NCBI GenBank assembly: GCA_031772625.1
Contig: CM062807.1
Location: 1,147,413,007 to 1,147,477,006 of the forward strand
Length of the DNA stretch: 64,000 nucleotides
Direction of reading: 5' to 3'
Source: Pinus tabuliformis
Lineage: Eukaryota; Streptophyta; Pinopsida; Pinales; Pinaceae
Part shown: positions 23,337-32,447 of the stretch, piece after piece
Numbering within the stretch: the stretch's first letter is position 1
How the letters are laid out: every line of letters begins with the position of its first letter
Notes under the pieces: generated by a model
Database searches by the model: none
The model's input: only the letters and a program-made list of their open reading frames with translations
What the model was told of the DNA's origin: nothing
Made by a program: the position numbers and the translations under genes

Positions 23337-23875
23337 ATTAATCCAATCGTATAATAAGAATGTCTCATATATGAAAACGGCAATTTTTAAAGTTTTGCCC
23401 CACATCCTTTCTTTATGCAAGTTAGGAAATGACCAATCCTACGAGTTTAAAGGGTTAGAGGACCTACAAATTTAAAAAAATAAATGGTCACTCTTTGCTT
23501 GCACGCCAAAAGGTTTGCATGCCCCCAGGTATAAAATAGAGTTTCAAGGTCACCTCTCAATCTACCGACAAAACATTTGTTTTATCGGGAAAGGTTTACC
23601 TCTTTTAGGTTACCAAAGATTGTTTTATCTGCACCGCAAACAAAACACTTCTTCGGCGATGCCTACCAAGATAGACAAAGGTGAGTGGCCCAAACGCCTT
23701 TACCCACATAACTTTGACAAGGGAATCTTATTCCAGTCTAACCCCCTTTTCTAATCACGGACGGGAGTGTCAGACTAGTCATATATCTCTCGCGGAAACC
23801 TACCCTATACCTGAAGTTTTCCTGCCGAAGCAGACCAGGGTGCATGCCCCCTGGGTTTTAGTCATGTCCCCCAAA

Positions 23876-24865
23876 TCACTCGCGCTCATCAGGTGGACGG
23901 ACTGGAGATTGATGAGACATTCCTTGCATAAAAAGACCATTTAGGGATGGTATATGACTATTTTCTATGCGTGAACCGAGGAATGAAAGCTGGTCTACGA
24001 GCTGGACCACTCTTCCTTCATGCGGAAAACACATTACTCTAAAGAGTGATGAGACAATGGCTCCCATGCAATAAATATAGTCTCGTCCAAGGAGTAGATT
24101 ATAATCCAGGGGTCCTTGGACTACCATTACGTTCATGTGAATGGTTTTCCCTCTCAATGTTATGGGCACATTGGGAAGGATCCCTAACGGTCGACTAGTT
24201 CCTTTGTCAAAGCCTGTTAGGTTTCTCATCTCAGACAAAAGCGATGGTGAACCAAGCGCTTTCCAAGCAGTTGAGGAAAGGATACTCACAGAAGCCCCTT
24301 CATCTATGATGGTACAGGCCATAACCATTCTATATACTTGAGCAATGATTCGGAATGGTACACTAGCCGGTAAACGAGGTCTGCCTAGCTGATTCCAGTT
24401 GAAGGAAACAACTAGGTTGCTTGGAGATGGGACCGAATAGATGGCTGGGTACGACTCTGACGAAATTCCTTCCTGCGGTAAAGGAATGGGTAAATTGCCC
24501 CCATGTTCATCGGAGTCTGTGTTTACGAAAAGAATTTGGACGGTGTCATCCTTGTTCTCTTCGGTGATTGTATCATCTGAAGATGGAACCTCTGAAGGCA
24601 AGACCGGGTCAACTGCCGCGTCGACCTTTTGACTTTCGTCTGGTATGGGTTCAGATGGTTTATCTTCAATGATGGATGCTTCGGCCGACCACCTGGGCGG
24701 GTAAGCTGGATTTTCAACTAGTGACGGACTCGGCAAGAGTTTCTTATATCCAGGAGGAAGTCGTAATGGTGAAACCAGACGATCGTCCAAAACTATTTTA
24801 GCCTCATCTAAGAAGGGACAACGGTGGATGGCGTGATCACCTTCACATAGTTTACAAGGAAATTT
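23876..24865 (-). pseudogene. Element C protease
   Basis: Open from 24790 to 23876 in the same frame as gag, after a TGA at 24868-24866. The segment before 24790 holds a second zinc knuckle (CKLCEGDHAIHRC). The protease fold starts near residue 140 of the open stretch, with IIDEGASVSILSS at the catalytic site: the usual D-S/T-G reads D-E-G, so catalysis is doubtful. A later LLLGRDYIY fits the flap and second half of retroviral-type proteases. Downstream the frame ends at 23876 and no RT follows. It would act on the Gag precursor if active; trans-complementation by an autonomous relative is the likely mode of movement. Confidence 0.75.
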
Positions 24866-25447
24866 TCACTTTCCTTTTTGTCCAAGGGCTTCACTTTCAC
24901 TAGTTGACGGTGTGTTTTCAACATGATCATCAGAGGTTGACGACACCGAGTTGTGCAAACGAGGAGACCAGTCCCTTAAGATCCGTGGGATGCAAGGACA
25001 ATCTCTATGATAGTGGTCTCCCTTGCAAATGACACATGGCGATTTAGGCCTGGTCGGTGCAGTGTGTGGATTTTCGCTAGACGACGTTTGGTTGCCCCTT
25101 TTCGCCTTTGGCTCCTTCTTCTCCTTCTCTTTCTTCTTCTTTTCCTTCTTTTTCTTAGGTACTTGATTTTTGTCTTTACCAGCCTCATCAAGCGAAGAGG
25201 AAGGAGGAGAGGAAGAATTGGACGAAGTAGAGGGTTGGGAGGTAACTCTGGAATTGTCTAGTTGCTGACTCGATTGTTCAGGAATTGCGGTGTTCTGAAC
25301 GACGGAGGTCGAGAAAAGCCATATGGGCAAGCCGATTGTCAATCCTAGAAGCGACAATGTGGCCATATGGGGTGCACCAACATCTCCCCAAGAGGATAAG
25401 GGACTAGGATTTCCTCCAAGGGGAATTCCTTGGTTGGTGGACTCCAT
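24866..25447 (-). CDS. Element C Gag C-terminal part with zinc knuckle
   Basis: 193 codons open from the ATG at 25447. The N-terminal third is hydrophobic and Ser/Gly-rich. A strongly basic Lys/Glu run follows (PKKKKEKKKKEKEKKEPKAK), then a zinc knuckle CVICKGDHYHRDC (CX2CX3HX4C). The frame stops at TGA 24868-24866 and continues with a second knuckle of the same spacing. Twin CX2CX3HX4C knuckles are known in Gag of some plant Ty3/gypsy elements. The protein is shorter than a full Gag and no capsid domain was recognised upstream, where the sequence (25448-27165) is non-coding with hairpins. Confidence 0.65.
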   Translation of the reverse strand: MESTNQGIPLGGNPSPLSSWGDVGAPHMATLSLLGLTIGLPIWLFSTSVVQNTAIPEQSSQQLDNSRVTSQPSTSSNSSSPPSSSLDEAGKDKNQVPKKKKEKKKKEKEKKEPKAKRGNQTSSSENPHTAPTRPKSPCVICKGDHYHRDCPCIPRILRDWSPRLHNSVSSTSDDHVENTPSTSESEALGQKGK

Positions 25448-27165
25448 TTTCTCAACCTAAGACCAACGTAGGAAAGGTGGTGATTATTCCGTTTAAAATA
25501 AATTTTAGACACTTTGACACAACTTGTTTTTTCAATTTTAAAGAGTCGAGAAAAAACAAAAGATGACTCTAGTCGCCTTCGACTTTTAATGAGCCTGAAG
25601 TGACAAGTGCTCAGATTGACCTTTTCCATTAAGGAGTCTGAAAAGGAACGAAAGGGACTGCTCTAGAAATCTAGGCAGAGGGATTACCAAACCAATCGCA
25701 AAACTGCAGAATACTTTTTACGGTACGATAGTCAATCTTCTCGAATGTTGTGTTCAGTGCATTGCGATCGATAGGGCGGTAGACACGGCTTCCTATGGAT
25801 AAAGGATTAAGCCTATTGTGGTCTCCCAAAATATACTCGACAGTACGTGGGAGCACAAGTCCATATTGGCACTTATCGTCTCAAAGTGGAGGAATCACCC
25901 AACCAACAGTGAGAACAATAGTTACTAGGCTTTACGACGCTGGAATATGTCTCTAGCCTAGACTTCTAGATGTTGTGCGTTAGGTTCCAAAGCATTGTTA
26001 GATTCATTAAATTTATTTTATAGTTGATCTTGCTTAAGAAATTTTCCTTTCGGATTCACCACGTGATGTAGATGTACAATTCCTAAAATGAAATCTAAGA
26101 TGATAAACAATCTTTTTATCTTCTTTGTGCAATGAAAATCCTAGCTACTAAGGAAAGAGAGACAGTATTCTTTCACCAAAGAGGAAAGAGCACACACTAT
26201 ATGCACCGTCCTAAATCAAACCAATCAAACAGTCTAAATGCAAATGCGCATGCATGTATTTTTTTTTAGCCTTCTTAATATGTGATTGATAAAAAGAAAG
26301 CTAATGCGCAAATCTGAATTATTTTTCAAAGCGACAATTACTAACAAGTTTCTTTTCAAAATCAAAATGAAGACAATGACGACACTTTGCGATTTGGAAA
26401 TGAAAACTTGATTTCGACACTAGAAAAACTACTAATTCAGATCAAATACAATAGTAATAGGGTAATCGACTATCAAGAGCAATCAGACTCTCTTCTATGA
26501 CTGAAAACGACACTTGAGACACTTTCAAATCAAGAAACGACAGTACAATTACGTTACTTTTTGCAAAGGAGAACTGAAAATGACTCAACAAATACACAAA
26601 AACATTTACAGTTCTTTGCACAATCGAGGTGGGATAACAGCAAGGAAATGGGTTTCAAACATAGGTGTACTGACTACAGGTAGCAAAATTCTTGAATAGA
26701 TCTGAAAAGAGTGAACACAAACCAAAATTTAGGAACAATGCCTAGTTTGATCAACGCACCTGTAACACAGTGAATCTGAAATGCAGCGCACCTACTACAC
26801 TCGGGAAGTGCGTTGAATTTGAGATTCACAGAACAGAGAGTGCGTTGGGCCAGGGACGAGACTTTTCTTGGGTTCGGGTCACAGTTTGCAGTTCAGTTCA
26901 GGGATTTTGGCCGAGAAAGTGGTAATCAGTAAATCAACAACAGGGGTAGATCTAAGGAGGTTACTAGAGCCACCACAAGGGAAATTAGAGAGTTTGTAAA
27001 TCAGTTGTTTAATTCATAAACAAAACCCGGAGATTGACTGAAGCGGCATTTATCTACTTTGCAATTGCATAGAAAATGCAGTTCGAAAGCTACCTGGCTC
27101 GACTTTAGGCTTTGTCTGTAAGTTTATAAAGTAAACAAATGAAGATAGACAAACAACCTAGTCGC
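25448..27165 (-). other. Element C 5' leader, non-coding, with hairpins
   Basis: 1.7 kb between the primer-binding site and the first gag ATG. No convincing frame. Near its 3' end it carries hairpins of the same kind as at 22.6-23.0 kb: 25524-25533/25550-25559 (10 perfect pairs, loop AATTTTAAAGAGTC) and 25620-25626/25640-25646 (7 pairs), and a GAGC/GCTC pair at 25591-25612. Confidence 0.6.
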
Positions 27166-27183
27166 TCCCCAGCGGAGTCGCCA
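27166..27183 (-). other. Element C primer-binding site
   Basis: Minus strand TGGCGACTCCGCTGGGGA, three bases from the 5' LTR end. It is not the tRNA-Met type used by elements A and B. From memory it matches the 3' end of a plant tRNA-Arg, which should be verified. Confidence 0.7.
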
Positions 27184-27186
27184 TTT

Positions 27187-28222
27187 TGTTACAGGGAAAA
27201 GTGTCTATGCAGAACTGCTAATCCCACTAAGGCGTGGTAGCTACCTTAGAAACAAACAAAGTAAAACTACTTCCATTTTACTTTATGAAATATAGATGAG
27301 AGAAGAATAAAGGAGACCAACCTCTATCTTGCGCTTGGTTCCTTGCTCGATTCCTCTCTCTTCCGATAGTCCTTTGCTACTTGCTTCCTTGTATACCCAG
27401 CTTTACAGAGTACCTGTAGAATCAAAGCAGCATAACACTATACGAGAACATGGATCTATTATCATAAACAATCTAGGATCATATGTAAATTGACCATACA
27501 AATGCACAAAACATAGATTACACAAGAGTATGGAGGAAAACTTGAATAACTTTATTGATAATCAAGAAAGAGCCAAGAGAGTTACAACCAGTTGTTTTGA
27601 GCCAGCATCATCCTCTCAACAAGTAAGCCCTTATTCACCTCATGCAAAGCTTAGATCACCTAACACTATGATGTTGCCTCAAGAAACCAACAACAATTCC
27701 TTACAAGATGCAAAATTCCAGCCTCTGGATCTCTGGGATGAGGGATCCATATATAGATATCTTTAAGGGAGATGAGTCAGCTTGTGATTTGATTAGTGTC
27801 TTCCCTCTGATAGTTCTTGCTTCCACTTGGAGATTGAGGATCTCTTACTCATCCTTGGTCGAATTCAGAGAGGCAAGTGTCACAGGAGAAGTTTCTGGAA
27901 GATTCCATGCTTTTCCACCTCACGGATTGACACTGCCATTTGTCTCTTCTCGCCCATCGTGCCCCATAGGAGGGATTTTTGAAATGTAACGCACCCACTA
28001 AGTGTACTTAGGTGAGATGCAACACACTTTGCCTATGGAGCAGGTGAAATGATCTTGTTTTGACCAGTTCTAAGTAGTTTTTCATGGAGAACTTCTGGGA
28101 GAAGCTGTAATCAGTTGACCTTGTTCCTTTAGGGGTTGGAACAACACTTTTAGGAACTTAGGAGCCCTTGGTTTATGGAAATTTTATGCTTGGGGTTGCA
28201 GTGCCTTAAAATGTTTATAACA
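27187..28222 (-). repeat. Element C 5' LTR
   Basis: 1036 bp, from TGTTACAGGG to TTTATAACA on the plus strand. About 34 bp longer than the 3' LTR because it keeps the block at 28075-28110. Confidence 0.85.
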
Positions 28223-28227
28223 GTGGC

Positions 28228-29650
28228 CTAAACCCACCAATATTACAGAGGTTCGTAGCTTTTTGGGTGCAGTACAACATTAGAGGAGTTTCATTGCTAA
28301 CTTTTTCGTTATTGCAGCCCCCTTACATGCATTGACGAGTGTGAAGAAGACCTTTCAATGGGGAGGAAAGCAACAGAAAGCCTTTGACACAGAAAGAGAA
28401 GATAAACACTACACTATTTTTGGCCTTACCTGACCTCCAACAACCTTTTGAGATTGAGATAGATGCTAGCAAATATGCCATGGGAGTTGTATTGACGTAA
28501 CAATGGAAACCTGTATGTTACCATTCAAGGACATTCTCCCAGGATGTTGTGAACTATCCTGCTTATGACAAGGATTTATATTCCTTGGTTCAAAGTGTGA
28601 AGAAGTGGATACACTACCTGATTGGAAATGATTCCATCATCCATACGAATGACCAACCCTTGTAGTACCTTCAGTCACGGACCAAGCTTTAACAACCACG
28701 TCATTTCAGATGGATGGGATTCCTTAAACAGTTTCATCTAGTAATAAAATACAAGAAGGGAACCAACAACAAAGTGGCAAATATTCTTTCTTGCCCTCTT
28801 ATTTCTGCATCTATAGTTTTGCAAAATGCTTCTTTATCTTTTGAAATTTATGTTGAACAATATGTTGACGATGATGATTTTAAGGATATTTATGAAAAAC
28901 TGACTCATGGATCGCAGGTGGACAGTTATCACTTGCAGGGAAAATTGTTGTACCACCTTGGAAAACTGTGTATACCCATGGATGAAAGGGTACATGTAAT
29001 CAGAGATGCTCATCAGGTTACTTTTTGTTTCGAGAAAAAAATATGTCATTTACAGAGGTTTTTCTTTCGGCCTCACATGAAAAATATTATGACTTGATAT
29101 GTAAAGGGATGCATGTTGTGCTCAGCTAGCAAGCCCACTAATAAAAAATTTGGGTTCTACACACCACTCCCTATTCTAAGTCATCCATGGGAAAGTGTGT
29201 CAATGGATTTTGTAGGTGGTTTTCCTTTGTATAGAAGAGGTAATAACTATTTATATGTCATTGTGGGTTGATTTAGAAAAATTTGTATATTAATGCCTTG
29301 TATAAAGAAGGTCACCGTAGAATAGGCTGCTCATCTCTTCTTCCAATTTGTATGGGTCCACTTTGGGCTGACCACATCCATTGTGTCTAATCAAGGCTCT
29401 CTCTTTCTTGGAGATTTTTTGACGAGTTTGTGGAGAGTGATGGACACCAAGTTGAAGAGGAGCACAACATTTCATCCACAGATTGACGGACAGATAGAAG
29501 TCGTCAACCATACAATGTTACACTTACTTTGAGGCTATTGTGGAAAACATCCCAAGTTGTGGGATGAACAACTTCCCTATGTACAACATGCATACAACTG
29601 AGCATTGCATTCATCCACGCAGAGCTCACCATTTGAGACATGCTTTTGTT
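28228..29650 (+). pseudogene. Element B RT end, RNase H and integrase
   Basis: Resumes the pol chain broken by element C with WPKPTNITEVRSFLG, then RNase H (FEIEIDASKYAMG, YPAYDKDLYSLV). Open stretch 28714-29097 covers the RNase H end (FHLVIKYKKGTNNKVANIL) and the integrase zinc region. The core follows with WESVSMDFVGGF (first catalytic Asp kept); SNQGSLF, where the second Asp is lost; and TFHPQIDGQIEVVNH, where Glu is kept. Numerous stops break the rest. The smooth join to 20410 confirms that C is an insertion. Confidence 0.85.
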
Positions 29651-30280
29651 ATTTAACAAGGGATCCCTTAGACACGTTATTTGGGAGAGATGAAGATTCT
29701 AGTGGGAGTAAGTTCATTCAGCAGATACAAGTGATTCACCAGGTAGTGAAAGAGCAATTGGAGAAGAGTTAGGCTCGATATAAAACTTGAAAAGAAAAAT
29801 ACCTTGTCGATCACCAATTTCAGGTTGGGGACAAAGTGTGTCTCCACATCAGCAAGGAAAAAATGAAGGGAGAAGGAAAGAAATTGCAACCAATTCGATA
29901 TGGCCCATTCGCCATATTCAATAAAATTGGAGACAATACTTTTCATCTCGATTTTCTTGCATACATGCAAATGTAATCAGTGGTGAATGTTGAAAATATA
30001 AAGCTTTATGAGCCTCTGTTGATCATTGACACCGAATAGGTTGGATAGATTCCTACAGTGAATGATTTTTCAATATAATATCTAGATAAGCTACCTGAGG
30101 ACATCATCCTCGACAGGAGGACCAAGACTTCATGACAGAGAGACGTGGAGTATATTCATGTTGGCTTCAAAGGAATGCAATCCAAGAAAATCATGGTGGA
30201 TGGAAAAGGAGAAAGTGAGGGGACAATTCCCTCACTTGCCAATTAACTAATAAGGCTTTTGGTGGTCCAAAATATCCTCA
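29651..30280 (+). pseudogene. Element B integrase C-terminus with chromodomain-like tail
   Basis: The GPF/Y-type region reads LQPIRYGPFAIFNKIGD near 29885-29935. It is followed by a linker and a degenerate chromodomain-like segment (EYIHVGFKGMQSKK near 30150-30190) that ends before the polypurine tract. Chromodomains steer chromovirus integration to particular chromatin. The aromatic cage residues cannot be judged because of decay. Confidence 0.65.
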
Positions 30281-30291
30281 GTGGGGTGGAA

Positions 30292-31640
30292 TGATCCAGG
30301 AGGATCTCAAAGTACAAGTGGCCTTAAAAATAGCTCAAAAATAAAATTGGTCAGATGTGAGCAAAACTAGAACCAAATTGAAGTGCTCATTGCGCTAATT
30401 CCAACAGTGTGAACGATACTCAAATCCCAGTTCGTATGGATGAGATAAGGTTGGTCAAATTTTTGGTTGAAGTGGACAAGTGATAGGCTTAAGGAGGCAG
30501 CAAATTGACTGGGAACGACACCCAAAATCTAGCTCCTGATAGCAGGCGAATTTGTGGGATGATTAATTTGTCTATGACCCATTAATTCTAGAAAAAATCA
30601 AAATGTATACCATTGGTTAATGTAAGAAACAAAAAAAATATAAAAATGGGGGGTGGGTTGTCATCCTTGCCACCCCCACTCTACATATATCCAAAAATAT
30701 ATATTTTTAATTGGAAACAGTTGGGTCAGGACAATGTGGTGCAAACCTCACCCACCATACATATACAGGTGATAAAAATTAAAGATTGATACTTGTAGGG
30801 CTCGAACCCGCCTGACCCACGTGTTCAACCCCCATCGAGTGGTCTTACAAAACTGTCCACACACACATACATATATATATGCAGTAGCAACGGTTAACAA
30901 ATAATGGTTGGTTAAAAGGTGGGTGCGGCAGTCACATGGTTGCATATCCTAGCGAGTGCGGCAGTCAACAAACCACACACTAACATTTCACATACCGTTC
31001 AAACAAAATGCCAAAGCATGAGAGTCGGTGAGGTTTGAACCCTCGACCTCCCCACCACAAATCCTCCACTGAATCTCTTTGCCACAAGGGGCAGCTTTGT
31101 AAAGTACGCCACCACTCGACCATATAAATTTAGTTTTTCATAGATGATCGAGGGAGAACCAGCAAACCAGAGAGTGGAGAGGCGGAACCACAAACTAGGT
31201 AGAGGATGGAACCTTGCCCAAGCAATCTTGGGGGTATCAGAAAGATTCCCAGCAGTGCCAAAGGTGACTTTGTCATAATTGGAAAAATTTATAGCTGATT
31301 TTTCACTACTCAGTGCCAAGAATTCAGTGGCGGTGTCAGTTTCAACAGTTGGGCTCTCCATTTTTCAGTCATATTCCATGTTGGAGGTATAAGGGTCTTT
31401 CTGTAATTTTTTCTTATACTTATTATCTTTTATACCACTTAATAAAATAAGACTCTCACTATTGAGTAGGGCCTTGAGACGTAGCCCACATTGGGTGAAC
31501 TCTGTAATCAAATTCTCGTGTCATGTTCTCATGCTTGTTATGTTATTTCCTCTTCCTTTTATGTGCTTTTAGTTTTCTTGGTTAACATGCTCTATAATAT
31601 TTAATTCTTTATGCATCTTTAAGAAAAATATCTTGGATCA
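30292..31640 (+). repeat. Element B 3' LTR
   Basis: Runs from TGATCCAGGAGG to CTTGGATCA, preceded by the polypurine tract GTGGGGTGGAA. About 1349 bp. Contains the tRNA-like module at 31032-31084 (minus) and a second B-box-like word GGGTTCGAGCC (minus, 30809-30799), both also present in the 5' LTR. Confidence 0.85.
31032..31084 (-). promoter_or_regulatory. tRNA-like A box and B box, antisense in 3' LTR of B
   Basis: Minus strand TGGCAAAGAGA (31084-31074) and GGGTTCAAACC (31042-31032), start-to-start 42 bases. The B box lies in a GAGG/CCTC stem with loop GTTCAAA, the classic T-arm form. In the 5' LTR the stem is GGGG/CCCC, a paired change. Confidence 0.5.
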
Positions 31641-32429
31641 TTTTCCCTCGTGTTTCATGAGTAGATGTACTTTCTATTATGTGGCTTTGATGGTTCTTCT
31701 ATCATTGTTATTATTATGGTTATATGTTGGTTATAAGCATGGTTAATGACACACTTGAGTTATCGCTCTCATCATGTTTTGATTAGTAAATGAATGGTTA
31801 ATGAATGTATGACCTAATAGATGATATGAAACTATTGTGAGATGGCACCAAACCTTCTTGACGAATCCCAGATAAGTATGAGGCCCCTATATTTAGGTGT
31901 GTGTTATGACTTATACATTACCTGTTCACGAAATGTTTGACAAAATTCATGTCATGGTTAGGATGGGTCAGGTTGATTCCTTGTTCAAATTTTGCATTAG
32001 AGGCCTTGTATTCTTGTTATTATCATTTATGAGAGTTTCATTCAGTTATGCATATAGGCCTGGGTCCTAGCCCTGAAAAAGTACCACAGATCTCGTGGTC
32101 ACGGGTACAAAACTAGGTGAAAAAATTCACTGCAATGTAGGCTTAAGGGAGCGACCGAAGGGTCTCATCCACTTGCTTGCCTTGTCATGGGAGTGACTAA
32201 GATATCAAGTCAGTGAAATGATAAGTTAACTCAGGGGATGGGCACCTAGAGTGGTTGGTTAGCTATTGGGGGTCCTGTAGCACCTGAGGGAGGTTAGTAA
32301 AGTTTTGGTTTGTCGGTTCCACTTGCTTAACTATACTTAGGGAGTTGAATCATATCATAGTAAGTCATCACCACACATTTACCTTAGTGGATCGATAAGC
32401 TTGGTTAAGTGTGGGAGGAGGGTGTTACA
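31641..32429 (+). repeat. Element A 5' LTR, fragment 2
   Basis: Continues the element A LTR after the B insertion and matches 38460-39249 (for example GTGGCTTTGATGGTTCTT, TAGAGGCCTTGTATTCTTGT). Ends GGAGGGTGTTACA like the 3' copy. Confidence 0.8.
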
Positions 32430-32432
32430 GAT

Positions 32433-32447
32433 TGGTATTAGAGCATG
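32433..32447 (+). other. Element A primer-binding site
   Basis: TGGTATTAGAGCATG three bases after the LTR end, matching the initiator tRNA-Met complement type. Confidence 0.75.

Larger units (their letters stand above)
21432..23875 (-). other. Element C 3' non-coding interior with stem-loop family
   Basis: Where an autonomous Ty3/gypsy element would have RT and integrase, this 2.4-kb stretch shows no conserved motif in any frame. From 22590 to 23340 it carries a series of short inverted repeats whose loops contain TTTTAANGAG while the stems differ (see the separate repeat entries). Another 9-of-10 stem is at 23565-23574/23579-23588. Confidence 0.6.
20416..28222 (-). mobile_element. Element C: gag-protease LTR element without RT, minus strand
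   Basis: LTRs at 27187-28222 (5') and 20416-21417 (3') start TGTTACAGGG (plus strand) and end TATAACA. The insertion in element B pol is flanked by GTGGT (20411-20415) and GTGGC (28223-28227). On the minus strand the primer-binding site is three bases inside the 5' LTR and a polypurine tract (CTTTAGGGGGCAAC) adjoins the 3' LTR. The 5.8-kb interior encodes Gag and protease only; no RT, RNase H or integrase motif was found on either strand. LTRs look about 4 percent different by eye, so C is younger than B. Confidence 0.85.
16507..31640 (+). mobile_element. Element B: Ty3/gypsy chromovirus, split by element C
   Basis: LTRs at 16507-17799 and 30292-31640, primer-binding site at 17804, gag, protease, RT, RNase H, integrase and a chromodomain-like tail, and a polypurine tract (GTGGGGTGGAA) at 30281-30291. 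It is inserted in the element A LTR with near-matching flanks TTTTA/TTTTC. Element C lies in it at 20416-28222. Without C it would be about 7.3 kb. LTR copies differ strongly, so the insertion is old. Confidence 0.85.

Noticed and set aside
22598-25646. CRISPR-like array of repeats and spacers in element C
   Set aside because: The repeated words are short, not identical and irregularly spaced, and sit inside a plant LTR element. Variable-stem hairpins describe them better.
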